Shown here: positions 1 to 8,479 of the stretch, piece after piece | How positions within the stretch are numbered: the stretch's first letter is position 1 | Layout of the letters: each line of letters opens with the position of its first letter | Source of the DNA: JAUUZT01 sp964654015 | Lineage (GTDB): Bacteria; Chloroflexota; Dehalococcoidia; GIF9; AB-539-J10 | Length of the DNA stretch: 24,082 nt | Assembly (NCBI GenBank): GCA_964654015.1 | Contig: CAZZHQ010000028.1 | Coordinates: 1 to 24,082, forward strand | Direction: 5' to 3' | The notes under the pieces: generated by a model | Told to the model about the DNA's origin: nothing | What the model saw: the letters and a program-made list of their open reading frames with translations, nothing else | Databases searched by the model: none | Made by a program: the position numbers and the translations under genes

Positions 1-319
1 AGTACAGGAAATCAAACATCCTAATACTGGCTCAGTATTGAGTAGCTAATTTCTTGATAAGCAACTTAGTGGGAGTATTACTGCTCCTATGCTCGGTATA
101 ACAAAATAGTATTCTGTTGAGCAAATCTCCTTACACATTTCGTCAGATTGTGCAATGTGACATATGAGCAAAACCCAGTCCCACTACCCGAAGGTCATTG
201 GTTCAAATCCAACGCCCTAAGTGGAATGAAAAAAGTAGTGTAACTTCTGAACTCGTTTCGCTTTTTCTAATTGAGAAGTGCTAAGTGTTTTGGGAAAGGG
301 GGTAAGCGTATATATTAGT
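1..319. other. Non-coding stretch downstream of dhaL
   Basis: No protein gene with a ribosome binding site was found here on either strand. Besides the tRNA-like remnant, the only feature is a run of six A at 231-236, read as T on the dhaL transcript strand, preceded by weak short inverted matches. That is not enough to call a terminator. No DhaM/PTS-type gene follows dhaL. Confidence 0.5.
187..213 (+). pseudogene. tRNA 3'-half-like remnant
   Basis: The stretch reads like the variable loop plus T-arm of a tRNA. After CCCGAAGGTC, a T-stem/loop follows at 197-213: ATTGG, loop TTCAAAT, CCAAC, with four of five stem pairs. The next seven bases (GCCCTAA) could be an acceptor strand, but no matching TTAGGGC 5' strand, D-arm or anticodon arm lies upstream in the window. 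It is therefore not an intact tRNA gene. A relic left by integration at, or a rearrangement through, a tRNA gene is possible, but no integrase is seen nearby. Confidence 0.5.
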
Positions 320-967
320 TCAATTACTAATCTCAATACGAGAGATTAAATGCCGGACAAAGGACTCGATTAAGTGGTACATAGCCGTCGCACCAGCATC
401 CTGCACTCCAATGGTATTCTCCCGGTGCCAGCTAGCCCGACCTTGCTTAGCCATCATCGGAATAGTAGCTTTCATACCTTCCTCAGCTGCCGTTACGGCG
501 GCTTTAAGAGCGGTTTCAGGTTCCATACCACCCGCCAGCTCTTTTTTAAAAGCCTCTACTGCTGGAACCAGGCAATCGAGCATGGTCTTATCGCCAACCT
601 CAGCTTTGCCCCTTTTCTTTATACCATCGACAGCGCCATCTGCGATCAGTCCCAGGTCTTTAATCTCGATTTTCTCCTTCCCCATAACAGCTTTGCCGGC
701 GCCCATAAAAGCTGAGGCCAGTAAAGTGCCAAAGGTAGAGGGGCTTGCTTTATTAAACTGCAGACCGCATTTGGCCAGTAGCTGACCGATATTGTCTTCA
801 TCTGGAGAAGACAAGTACTCACGTAAAGATTTACTACCAATCTCTACGGTAACTCCCAGGTCACCATCGCCAATGATAGCATCGAGTTGCCGTAGTTCCT
901 CACTGTGGCTTTGGAAATCGGACGCTGCCTCTTTTAGGATAGACACCATATCCGTGGTCGTAAGCAC
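320..967 (-). CDS. dhaL: Dihydroxyacetone kinase, ADP/ATP-binding subunit DhaL
   Basis: A 215-aa protein of the usual DhaL length. The nucleotide-binding subunit holds Mg-ADP/ATP and transfers phosphate to the ketose bound by DhaK. The family's metal-binding triad is visible as D29, D34 and D36 in LDAIIGDGDLG. The conserved SPSTFGTLL segment (about 75-84), GDKTMLD (about 125-131), GRASW and the C-terminal QDAGA motif are also present. The start is GTG at 967. A full GGAGGTGA ribosome binding site overlaps the TGA stop of dhaK, so the two are probably translationally coupled with a 9-base gap. In E. coli DhaL is rephosphorylated by the PTS protein DhaM, which is not seen here. Other members of the family use ATP directly; which applies cannot be decided from this window. 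Confidence 0.93.
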   Translation of the reverse strand: MLTTTDMVSILKEAASDFQSHSEELRQLDAIIGDGDLGVTVEIGSKSLREYLSSPDEDNIGQLLAKCGLQFNKASPSTFGTLLASAFMGAGKAVMGKEKIEIKDLGLIADGAVDGIKKRGKAEVGDKTMLDCLVPAVEAFKKELAGGMEPETALKAAVTAAEEGMKATIPMMAKQGRASWHRENTIGVQDAGATAMYHLIESFVRHLISRIEISN

Positions 968-976
968 TAGTTGCTA

Positions 977-1981
977 TCACCTCCACTGTAATAGAAATGG
1001 TGAGAAAGCGGGAGCGTCCAGCAGGGCCTTGAATTCCTTGTTGAGCCTGAGTAAAGTTAGCGAGGCGCCAGCCATCTCCATGGAGGTAGCATATTCCCCA
1101 ACAAAAGTCTTGTAGATGCTTATACCGTGGTCTCCCAAGATATCATGAAACCGGTTGTACAGAATGAAAAGCTCTTCGGGGGGCGTCGCTCCCAGACCAT
1201 TTACCAGTACGGCGACCTCTTCTCCTGACTTAAATGGGAGGTCATTAATCACTTTCTCCGCCATGATGTCTGCTATCTCATTCGCCTTTTTGAGTTTGGT
1301 GCGTTCCAGTCCTGGCTCGCCGTGAATGCCCATGCCCATCTCCATTTCATCTTCGGCAATGGTGAAGGTCGGCTTGCCCGCTGCCGGTATGGTACAGGAA
1401 CTAAGGGCTACCCCTATACTGCATGTTGCCTCAATAACCTGGTCAGCAGTCGCTTTGACTTCCTCCAGGCTGGCCATGGTATCAGCCTTGGCCCCAGCCA
1501 GTTTATAAGCGAAAAAGAGACCTGCCACAGCGCGGCGACGATCCTTTTCGGAGCGTGGTGCCGAAACAACGTCATCTTTTACAATGCTCATTTGTACCGT
1601 GATACCTTCCATCTCGGCCATGTCTGCCGCCATCTCAAAATTCATAACATCACCGCTGTAGTTGCCAAAGATATAGAGGACGCCAGCCCCACCATTTACT
1701 TCCCTAGTTGCCGCGAGCATATCCTCGGCGCCAGGCGAAGAAAATACATTGCCTACGGAAACGCCATCGAGCAGACCCGGACCAACATAACCGAGAAAAA
1801 CCGGTATATGGCCTGAGCCACCACCAGTACAAATGCCTACTTTTCCCTTTACCGGGGCATCAGCTCGAACCAGGGCTCGTGGGCTATCCTTTGTCAAACG
1901 CAGGTGATAAGGATAGGCTTTAAGGATACCGCCCAGAGTCTCTTCTACTACTTGATAGGGGTCGTTAATTATTTTTTTCAT
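977..1981 (-). CDS. dhaK: Dihydroxyacetone kinase-type substrate-binding subunit DhaK
   Basis: A 334-aa DAK1-domain protein. In this family the ketose is held as a hemiaminal on a histidine, seen here as H220 in GMGIHGEPG. The catalytic region NYSGDVMNF (about 107-115) and the glycine-rich GGGSGH loop (about 53-58) are conserved. The loop continues IPVFLGYVG instead of the EPAHAGYVG typical of E. coli DhaK. That variation occurs in DAK1 relatives, including some tetrulose kinases, so the substrate may be dihydroxyacetone or another short ketose. The start is ATG at 1981, chosen because GGGAGG lies nine bases upstream (1991-1997); an upstream in-frame ATG at 2014 lacks this. dhaL follows directly, forming a two-gene operon. 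Confidence 0.92.
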   Translation of the reverse strand: MKKIINDPYQVVEETLGGILKAYPYHLRLTKDSPRALVRADAPVKGKVGICTGGGSGHIPVFLGYVGPGLLDGVSVGNVFSSPGAEDMLAATREVNGGAGVLYIFGNYSGDVMNFEMAADMAEMEGITVQMSIVKDDVVSAPRSEKDRRRAVAGLFFAYKLAGAKADTMASLEEVKATADQVIEATCSIGVALSSCTIPAAGKPTFTIAEDEMEMGMGIHGEPGLERTKLKKANEIADIMAEKVINDLPFKSGEEVAVLVNGLGATPPEELFILYNRFHDILGDHGISIYKTFVGEYATSMEMAGASLTLLRLNKEFKALLDAPAFSPFLLQWR

Positions 1982-2064
1982 TGCCAAGTTTCCTCCCTTA
2001 TCTAAGAATGGCATAACATTGATACAAAAATCGGCAAACTACCATCAGTCTTTTATATCAGAAT

Positions 2065-2085
2065 AATGATAGCATATATATCATT
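2065..2085. promoter_or_regulatory. 21-bp inverted repeat, operator candidate for dhaKL
   Basis: AATGATA (2065-2071) and TATCATT (2079-2085) form perfect 7-bp arms around a 7-base centre. The repeat covers the -10 box and most of the spacer of the candidate dhaK promoter, as expected for a repressor site. The cognate regulator is not in the window. Confidence 0.4.
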
Positions 2086-2093
2086 TGGCGCAA
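2066..2093 (-). promoter_or_regulatory. Candidate dhaK promoter
   Basis: On the minus strand, TTGCGC (2093-2088) and TATCAT (2071-2066) are separated by 16 bases, a plausible sigma-70-type pair. This would give a leader of about 75 bases before the dhaK start at 1981. Confidence 0.35.
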
Positions 2094-2429
2094 TACAGCG
2101 GAATGTAATCCAACACTCCGCTATTTGTTCGCTTCCAGCGATTGCACAATTAGCCAGATTGTTTGATAGGATTAGTCGGCGGGCGCTATTAAAGGTTTAG
2201 CTTAAGAAGTTTTGCTTTATGGATGGCAGGAAAGGGCAAGGAACTTTTTATAACTTACATAACTTCAAGGCTCTGGCGAATCTTTCGTCGGTCTACTGAC
2301 AAGCGCACATGTAGCAGTTACAGAATATTTCTCAGGACTGGCAAGTTCTCTTTTACCTTTGGGAGATTATCCAGAGGATGATATTACAGGGAGGGCAACT
2401 AATAACTGCTGTGTCAGGAGGGGTTTTAG

Positions 2430-3662
2430 CTATTCGTTTGATATTTCAACCGGCTTGAGGCTGATTGCCAGCATAAGGGCGATAACGCTGGCGACAATCA
2501 GTATCAAGAACGCTGGCTGGTAGCTTGCATACACGTCGAATATACGCCCTGCTATTAGGGGGCCAATGGCACCGCCCCCCGTGCCGAAGAAAGTGATAAC
2601 ACCATATAATGAGCCATGGAACCTGGTACCGAATAGCTCAGCGACCAGCGGTGATACCATGGCGGCAAAGCCTCCATGAGAAAACCCATATATCGCGGCA
2701 AACACATAGAATTGCCACAGTTCCCTGGTGAAATAGAGCAATGAGAGCGAGCTCAGCAGTATCAGAGAGCAAATAATCATCGCCCGCCTGCTTCCTATCC
2801 TGTCACTGGAGCCAGCGATTATTACCCTGCCCAGGATGCTTACCCCACCGATGACTGAGATGATGCTGGCTGCACGAACGGGTGAGTAACCAAGATCCAG
2901 GGCATGTGGAACTATATGTACCGTCACGCTATGCATACAATACCAGAAGAGAAAGCATATACCAGCCACTGTCCAGTATTGCCTGGTGCGGACAGCTTTC
3001 CTGAGGGTTAGTCCAATAAATGACAACCGGGAGGTATTGCCAGTTGAGTCGTCAATTCCATATGGTTTAAGTCCCTTTTGTTCGGGGTCGCGTCTCAAAA
3101 ACTGGGTCAGTGGCAAGACACCCACCAGGGCAATAGCTGCCAGGACAAGATATGCGGTTCGCCACCCGTAACTGGTGATAAGATGGCTGGCAATGAGTGG
3201 CATTCCCAGTATTCCCAGTCCGGTGCCCGTCTTAACAATGCCAGTCATCAATCCTCTTCTGCCGATGAACCACTTTGCAAGGGTGGTGAGGAGTGGTACA
3301 TTGGCGACGCTGACGCTGCTGCCGACTATCAATCCATAGACTAAAAATAGTTGCCACGTGGCGCTTGTCTGCGACATCAGCATATAGCCCAGCGCCAGCG
3401 TGATGCCACCGACGGCAACCACCACCCGCGGGCCAACGCTGTCGGTAAATCTGCCAGCGGGAATTGAAACCAATCCTGTCAGGATAAAAGCAACCGAATG
3501 TGCCGCTGAGATTACCGTGCGACTGCAACCGAAATCCTCCTGTAGTGACTTGAAGAATACACCGTAAGAGGCGCTTAACCCATGGATTATGAAGAAGAGA
3601 AGGATGGAGACTACTACTATGACATAGCCGTAGAATATCCCGGGTTTATGGTTTCTTTCCAT
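2430..3662 (-). CDS. MFS transporter, OFA/monocarboxylate-like
   Basis: A 410-aa, 12-helix major facilitator protein. It opens with the GIFYGYVIV segment common in the oxalate:formate antiporter/monocarboxylate branch. The loop 2-3 signature appears as GRFTDSVGPR (about 70-79), a weaker counterpart follows helix 8, and the final helices contain GAIGPLIAGRIFD. The substrate is probably a small organic anion, inferred from the family only. The start ATG at 3662 overlaps the TGA of the upstream M20 hydrolase by one base (TGATG), indicating translational coupling. It is the last gene of the co-directional cluster that runs from 10626 down to 2430. Its sequence is clearly distinct from the tandem MFS group at 15974-21500. 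Confidence 0.88.
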   Translation of the reverse strand: MERNHKPGIFYGYVIVVVSILLFFIIHGLSASYGVFFKSLQEDFGCSRTVISAAHSVAFILTGLVSIPAGRFTDSVGPRVVVAVGGITLALGYMLMSQTSATWQLFLVYGLIVGSSVSVANVPLLTTLAKWFIGRRGLMTGIVKTGTGLGILGMPLIASHLITSYGWRTAYLVLAAIALVGVLPLTQFLRRDPEQKGLKPYGIDDSTGNTSRLSFIGLTLRKAVRTRQYWTVAGICFLFWYCMHSVTVHIVPHALDLGYSPVRAASIISVIGGVSILGRVIIAGSSDRIGSRRAMIICSLILLSSLSLLYFTRELWQFYVFAAIYGFSHGGFAAMVSPLVAELFGTRFHGSLYGVITFFGTGGGAIGPLIAGRIFDVYASYQPAFLILIVASVIALMLAISLKPVEISNE

Positions 3663-4870
3663 CAGTAATGGGAACTGAGCTTATCAGTTAACCCAGCACT
3701 CCTTATCATGATTGCGGCATAGATACTGGCTGCCTTCAGGATGTCGTCTATAGCAATCCATTCGTTTGTCGTATGGCAGGGGCTGTCATGGCCCGGACCA
3801 AACATGACCGCCGGGATGCCAGACTTGACCAGGTATTCGCTGTCCGCTGGGGATATCATCCCCGTGAATCCCGGGTATTTCCCGGAAATGTCCCGGACTC
3901 CTTCCATGATGGTTTTTATTACTACGGAGTCTTTGGGGGTCTCGATGGAGCTGCGATATCTTATCATATCAAGCTCTGCTGCTAGCTGTTCATCCTGTTC
4001 TTTAAGGTCTGCGATAACCTTCTTTAGTTCCTCAATAATCTTCTGGTAATCCTGCGTGGGCAGGTACCTGATGTCTATCTCCGCCTCGCAGTAGTCGGGG
4101 ACTATATTGGGCTTCATGCCTCCATTTATGCTGCCCACGTTTACCGTGGGTTTACCCAGAACGGGATGTGGAGTTTGCCCGAAGTCGTAATTCTCCAGCC
4201 TGCCAAGTATCTTCGCCATCTTATAAACGGCATTGATGCCGTTTTCAGGCATGCCTCCATGAGCAGCCTTTCCCCTCGTGCTCAGCTTGAGCCACAGCAG
4301 GCCCTTGCAGACATTGACTATCTTCAGGTCGGTAGGCTCGCAGACGATGCCCATGTCGGCCCTGATTCCCTGCTCCATGACGTATTTCATGCCTTTAAAC
4401 CCGCCAATTTCCTCATCTACGGTGGCGGTGAGGATGATGTTACCCTTAAATTCCGGGAACAGGCTGAATACTATCCTGGGTGCTGCCAGCATGGCAGTGA
4501 CCCCACCCTTCATGTCACAGGCTCCCCGTCCGTATATACGCCCATCACTTATTTCAGCGCCAAACGGTGGCATGTCCCAATCCAGCTCATTTGTCACCGG
4601 AACAACGTCGACGTGTCCGTTGAATAAAATACAGGGAGCAGTCTCGGAACCTCTAAATCTCCCTACCACGTTGGTTAAGCCTTTCTCTACCTCAGGAAGC
4701 TCTACCGAGAAGCCCATATCTTTCATTTCAGGGGCGATGACCTGCGCTATGCTGGATAGCCCTTCGATGTCACCAGAGAAGCTTGGTATCCTGATGAGCT
4801 TTTGTGCCAGGGTGATTATCCTCTCCCTGTTCTTATCTACTTCCCGGTTTATGGCTGTTGCTAAGTTCAT
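3662..4870 (-). CDS. M20 family metallohydrolase (ArgE/DapE/carboxypeptidase type)
   Basis: A 402-aa di-zinc M20 hydrolase, cleaving an amide bond such as an N-acyl amino acid or dipeptide-like substrate. The whole ligand set is visible: H86 and D88 in NGHVDVVP, bridging D119 in GRGACDMKGG, general-base E153 with E154 in TVDEEIGG, E178 in CEPT, and H366 in CHTTNE. H204 in the GKAAHGG segment belongs to the lid/dimerisation domain (about 190-310). No signal peptide is seen, so it is cytoplasmic. The start ATG at 4870 follows a modest AGGAAAT, 17 bases after the M29/NicX-like gene. The stop overlaps the MFS start. Context points to deacylation of an imported compound rather than arginine or lysine synthesis, because no arg or dap genes are nearby. 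The substrate is not determinable. Confidence 0.88.
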   Translation of the reverse strand: MNLATAINREVDKNRERIITLAQKLIRIPSFSGDIEGLSSIAQVIAPEMKDMGFSVELPEVEKGLTNVVGRFRGSETAPCILFNGHVDVVPVTNELDWDMPPFGAEISDGRIYGRGACDMKGGVTAMLAAPRIVFSLFPEFKGNIILTATVDEEIGGFKGMKYVMEQGIRADMGIVCEPTDLKIVNVCKGLLWLKLSTRGKAAHGGMPENGINAVYKMAKILGRLENYDFGQTPHPVLGKPTVNVGSINGGMKPNIVPDYCEAEIDIRYLPTQDYQKIIEELKKVIADLKEQDEQLAAELDMIRYRSSIETPKDSVVIKTIMEGVRDISGKYPGFTGMISPADSEYLVKSGIPAVMFGPGHDSPCHTTNEWIAIDDILKAASIYAAIMIRSAGLTDKLSSHY

Positions 4871-4887
4871 TTTATTTCCTGGCTGAA

Positions 4888-5868
4888 TCAGACTAATATG
4901 TTCCTTTTCTCAGCGACCTTTGTATCATCCAGGAAGACCGTGGTATTGAGGGTTACCGTATCTGTATGTGTTTTAGCCTTGCCCAGATTTCCCTTGAAGT
5001 CTGGCATCTGTGAGCCAAAGCCAAAGACCACGCAACTCCGCACCCGCTCATCTTCAAAGATGTTGCCTGATAAAGAGGCGTTAGGATTTAATCCCAGGCT
5101 GAAGTGTGCAACATAGTACATCTTGGGGTCGTCGAATTCCTTTAAATACTTGTACCATTCCGCTGCACCTGTTCCTCCTTTAACGTCGATAATTTTTCCA
5201 TCTTTCATGGTTATCTCGGCAGGTCTGTCCAGCTTCCCGATTGGCGGGAAGATGCTTCCGTTGACCACCAGTTTGCCGTTGATGGATTCCTCCAGCGGCG
5301 CAATGGAGATTTGCGAGCCAGGGAAATAATCTATCTCACCCTTACCAACAACCATTCCGTCGCGATGTATTGCGGGTCGGTCGCCAAGTGACATCTCAAT
5401 ATCGGTGCCTTCTTCTGAACTGACCCTGCATTTCTGGCTTTTCTCAAATAGCTTGCCGATGGCATCTCCCTCTCTTACCATCTCAGGGTAATCTATCTCG
5501 GTGACACCACGGATTATATAGTCCTCTATACCACTTGCAGAGCTTACCAGGCATCTCGTTCCCGCTTCCCGCGCCTTAGCGTATGCACTGGTGTGTATCA
5601 TGTACTGGACCGACAGGTCGATAAGCACGTCAGTGGCCTTCATCGCCTCGGCTATGGCTGCCGGAGGTTCGATGTTTATAGTTGCTCTCTGGGGATAAAC
5701 CAGTAGCTGAGTTTCGGCCCCGATTCCTATTGAGGCTGTAGCTATCGCATCCATCATATCACGATTGCTTCCCGTGTCTCCCAGGATAAGCACGTTTTCA
5801 TCTGCCTTCACGTGCGCTAGTTGCTGGGCGATGGCATATCCAAGTCTGGCAAATTTCAATACCGTCAT
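4888..5868 (-). CDS. M29 aminopeptidase / NicX-like metalloenzyme
   Basis: A 326-aa protein resembling the fold shared by M29 leucyl aminopeptidases and NicX (2,5-dihydroxypyridine 5,6-dioxygenase). An N-terminal alpha/beta domain (to about 130) is followed by the metal domain. That domain has EGTDIEMSLGDRP (about 153-165), E193/E194 in PLEES, H255 in AHFSLGLNP, E272 in FEDERV, and the HxD pair H301/D303 in THTDTV. The H...HxD arrangement matches the metal site described for both relatives. NicX needs oxygen, which fits poorly with the anaerobic-type enzymes next door, so a hydrolase role seems likelier. GGAGG lies 13 bases before the ATG, a long spacing. The gene sits between the oxidoreductase and the M20 hydrolase, suggesting both hydrolases act in one pathway. 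Confidence 0.75.
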   Translation of the reverse strand: MTVLKFARLGYAIAQQLAHVKADENVLILGDTGSNRDMMDAIATASIGIGAETQLLVYPQRATINIEPPAAIAEAMKATDVLIDLSVQYMIHTSAYAKAREAGTRCLVSSASGIEDYIIRGVTEIDYPEMVREGDAIGKLFEKSQKCRVSSEEGTDIEMSLGDRPAIHRDGMVVGKGEIDYFPGSQISIAPLEESINGKLVVNGSIFPPIGKLDRPAEITMKDGKIIDVKGGTGAAEWYKYLKEFDDPKMYYVAHFSLGLNPNASLSGNIFEDERVRSCVVFGFGSQMPDFKGNLGKAKTHTDTVTLNTTVFLDDTKVAEKRNILV

Positions 5869-5907
5869 TTTGCTTTCTTTCCCTCCTCTCTGTTGTAGTT
5901 GACGACT

Positions 5908-7785
5908 CTATCTCTTTAAAGGCTTGAGACTGAGACTGCTCATCGTTTCTGCCCGTGGCATGCCATTCGAGTCCCACCCATGTAACTCATAGTATTCATC
6001 GAGCAATTTATTGAATGCCTCTTCAGAGACCCTGCGTCCTTTACTGGGGCCACTGGGAATCTCCTCATCGAACATCCTCCGTGGTAGAGTATCATCCTCT
6101 TTCCTCAGTCCTTCCCTGATGTTAAAAACCCTCTCCAAGTTCAATATTCTTTCACTTGCCTGATGTAATTTTTCAGTGTTCATGGATATACCTGTGGCGT
6201 TTTCAAATAGATTAGCCATGATCTCCGGGTTTACCCGGTGCGAGGACAGTGTATGCAGGAAACATATCCCCAGTGAATCTGTGGCGCAGCACACCTGCTC
6301 GTGGTATTTCACCATCCTTGCCTTCCCTTCGTATGACAGCGGGTTAGCTCCATCGGGGCTGCCGCTCACTTTCTGGGCAATCCTGACATGCTCGGGACTG
6401 GCTCCAAACTGGCAGAGTATCTCTGAATGCAGGTGGTCTCCCCCTCTGGGATTTACGGCGAAGGCAAGAGCATAGGGTACCGTAATCCTGGGATCAACCG
6501 CGGTTATTGGCAGTCCTTTGATGGCAATCACGTATTTCTCTGAGCCTTTATAATTTTTTGATATTGCGGTTATCGACTCAGCGAGTATATTACCAAAACC
6601 TTCCCTCTGCGAAATCTTCCTCAGCAGTTCCAGAATGACCTCCTGGTTTCCCCAGGATAGGTCGAGGCCATCGGTATCCTTTCGGGTGATAATCCCCCTC
6701 TGGTACAGTTCCATGGCGAAGGCGATAATACTCGAGACAGAGCATAAATCCAGGCCATACAAATTGCTCAGCTCATTTGCCCTGAGCATAAACTCAGTAT
6801 CGGATGCGCCTACTCTGGCCCCGAAGGCGTTGCAGGCTTCCCATTCAGGGCCTTCCGAATGACTTCCTTTATATGGTCCTTTCTTGACTTCGTAAAAAGT
6901 GCCACAACATAACACGCATGAACCGCAACCAGTCTCTGCTGTCTGGTATCTCTCCCTGACGTATTCGCCACCTACTTTATAGGCTTCGTCTATGTAGCCT
7001 GTCTGGTAATTCCTTGCTGAATTAGTACCGGCGTTATTTGCCCAGACAAGTCCTCGCTGTGTGCCGAAGTAGAAATATCTGAAAAATCTATCTTTATCGT
7101 CCTTGACCAGTTCTCTGGCTCCCAAGGCGGTATTGGCGAATTCCTCCGGATTGCTTACATGTACTACCCCTGTTCCTCTCACTGCGATGGCTTTTAATTT
7201 CTTGGAACCCAGCACGGCACCCATTCCTCCCCGCGCTGCGCAGCGGTAGATGCCCGACATTACTGCCGAATACTTGACCATATTCTCCCCTGCCGGGCCA
7301 ATTGACATAATGCAAAACCCCTCGTCCTCCAGTTCTTCTTTCATTATCCTGTCTGTTTCCCTGACGTCCTTACCCCAGAGATGACCAGCATCTCTGATTT
7401 CGACGGTATCGTCCTTTATATAAAGATACACCGGTTTTTCAGATGCCCCAGTGACCAGAATGCAGTCATAGCCAGCGAACCTTAGCTCTGGTGAAAAATG
7501 AGAGCCAACGTTGCTCTTGCAGTAGAAATTGGTTTCGGGAGACTTGGAAGTTACCGTTAACCTGGCAGAGGCTGGAGCAAAGGTGCCGCCAAGCACGCCA
7601 GTGGAGAATACCACTATGTTTTCAGGGGAGAAAGGTTTCGTTCCTGCTGGCAGCTCATCGTACAGGATTTTTATCCCTATCCCTCTGCCGCCGAGATAGT
7701 CCTCTATAAGATTCTGTGGTAGTTGCTGTTTCTCTATCTTATGCTCTGTTAAATTGACTCTGAGAATCGTAGCGTTGAATGACAT
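5908..7785 (-). CDS. Aldehyde:ferredoxin oxidoreductase (tungsten/molybdenum)
   Basis: A 625-aa enzyme of the AOR family, which oxidises aldehydes to carboxylates at a W/Mo-bispterin centre and passes electrons to ferredoxin. The pterin-binding N-terminal half carries GGRGIGIKIL (about 32-41) and SARLTVTSKSP. The [4Fe-4S] cysteines are C287, C290 and C294 in CGSCVLCCG, with the fourth at C508 in DSLGIC. EGPEWEACNAFG (about 311-322) and NPRGGDHLHSE (about 445-455) match family active-site segments. The start is ATG at 7785: AGGAGG at 7795-7800 sits within the end of the ferredoxin gene, five bases away from its stop. A longer frame from 7845 lacks this support and lies wholly inside that gene. 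The adjacent ferredoxin is the likely electron partner. The aldehyde substrate is unknown. Confidence 0.93.
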   Translation of the reverse strand: MSFNATILRVNLTEHKIEKQQLPQNLIEDYLGGRGIGIKILYDELPAGTKPFSPENIVVFSTGVLGGTFAPASARLTVTSKSPETNFYCKSNVGSHFSPELRFAGYDCILVTGASEKPVYLYIKDDTVEIRDAGHLWGKDVRETDRIMKEELEDEGFCIMSIGPAGENMVKYSAVMSGIYRCAARGGMGAVLGSKKLKAIAVRGTGVVHVSNPEEFANTALGARELVKDDKDRFFRYFYFGTQRGLVWANNAGTNSARNYQTGYIDEAYKVGGEYVRERYQTAETGCGSCVLCCGTFYEVKKGPYKGSHSEGPEWEACNAFGARVGASDTEFMLRANELSNLYGLDLCSVSSIIAFAMELYQRGIITRKDTDGLDLSWGNQEVILELLRKISQREGFGNILAESITAISKNYKGSEKYVIAIKGLPITAVDPRITVPYALAFAVNPRGGDHLHSEILCQFGASPEHVRIAQKVSGSPDGANPLSYEGKARMVKYHEQVCCATDSLGICFLHTLSSHRVNPEIMANLFENATGISMNTEKLHQASERILNLERVFNIREGLRKEDDTLPRRMFDEEIPSGPSKGRRVSEEAFNKLLDEYYELHGWDSNGMPRAETMSSLSLKPLKR

Positions 7786-7789
7786 ATCT

Positions 7790-8458
7790 TTATGCCTCCT
7801 CGCTTTTCGTGTTAAATAAGTAGACGAGCTTATGGCGTTCTCCAATTTTGTATTTCTTTATCCATTCGATGGCTTCAGAGGGACAGTACCTGGCGCACAT
7901 TGGTTCTCCGCCACACAGGTCACATTTTATAATCCTGCCGTCGTTATCATGTATGGCATGGTAAGGGCAGGCATCTATACATAGCATACACCGCGTGCAT
8001 TTTTCCAGGTCAAAAGAGACGAATCCGGTATTGTTGTCCTTGTTCAGTGCTCCACCAGGGCAAACCTTCACACATTCAGGGTCCTCACAATGAAGGCAAA
8101 TAGTCAGCTTGCTACTGCCCCAATCTTCATTTCTGGTAACAGTGATTGCTGAATCCTGGTAGCTGAACGCCTTGCTATGTACGAAGGAACATATCAACTC
8201 GCATGTTCTACAGCCAGTGCATTTTCTGCTATTGACCAGCAGCAGGTTTGGTATCAGCTTGCGGTCCAGTTCCCTGTCCTTTAAACCGGATGCTACCAGA
8301 TAGGCATAGCAGCCCCCACAATAAAATTCGGTGCCCTTTTGTCCCTCCAGTTTTTTAGCGTGAGCTTCACACAGGGGTATTCCGCAATATGAACAATCGT
8401 CTATGGCGTCATTGGGGCAGCCACTAATCCCACATTTTATTTCATATTTTCCGGTCAT
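7790..8458 (-). CDS. Ferredoxin-like protein: zinc-binding N-terminus plus four [4Fe-4S] motifs
   Basis: A 222-aa electron-transfer protein. The C-terminal part has cysteines for four clusters: C80/83/86/90, C121/124/129/133, C154/157/160/164 and C179/182/188/192, the arrangement of HycB/CooF/AOR-associated ferredoxins. The first 50 residues hold a separate set, C9, C14, C22, C25, C30, H33, C47 and C50, resembling a B-box/AN1-like zinc module (CSYCGIPLCEAH). That is unusual for such subunits. No Tat or Sec signal is seen, so the protein should be cytoplasmic. ATG at 8458 follows AGAGGAA. The gene lies 21 bases after the iron-sulfur flavoprotein gene and four bases before the AOR gene, so it most likely takes electrons from the AOR. 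Confidence 0.9.
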   Translation of the reverse strand: MTGKYEIKCGISGCPNDAIDDCSYCGIPLCEAHAKKLEGQKGTEFYCGGCYAYLVASGLKDRELDRKLIPNLLLVNSRKCTGCRTCELICSFVHSKAFSYQDSAITVTRNEDWGSSKLTICLHCEDPECVKVCPGGALNKDNNTGFVSFDLEKCTRCMLCIDACPYHAIHDNDGRIIKCDLCGGEPMCARYCPSEAIEWIKKYKIGERHKLVYLFNTKSEEA

Positions 8459-8479
8459 ATACAGTTCCTCTCATTAATA

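Larger units (their letters stand above)
1982..2429. other. Intergenic region upstream of dhaK
   Basis: About 450 bases between the start of dhaK and the end of the MFS gene. Apart from the promoter/operator candidate at 2065-2093, nothing convincing is seen. A 26-codon ATG frame at 2219-2299 has no ribosome binding site, and no clear terminator hairpin follows the MFS gene. Confidence 0.5.

Noticed and set aside
217..287. Direct repeat CTAAGTG (217-223 and 281-287)
   Set aside because: Seven bases only; expected by chance and not linked to any insertion boundary.
2219..2299. 26-codon ATG frame upstream of dhaK
   Set aside because: No ribosome binding site, no hydrophobic or otherwise structured composition.
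4278..4886. Plus-strand open frame of 202 codons
   Set aside because: It is a mirror of the M20 hydrolase coding strand, with no family features of its own.
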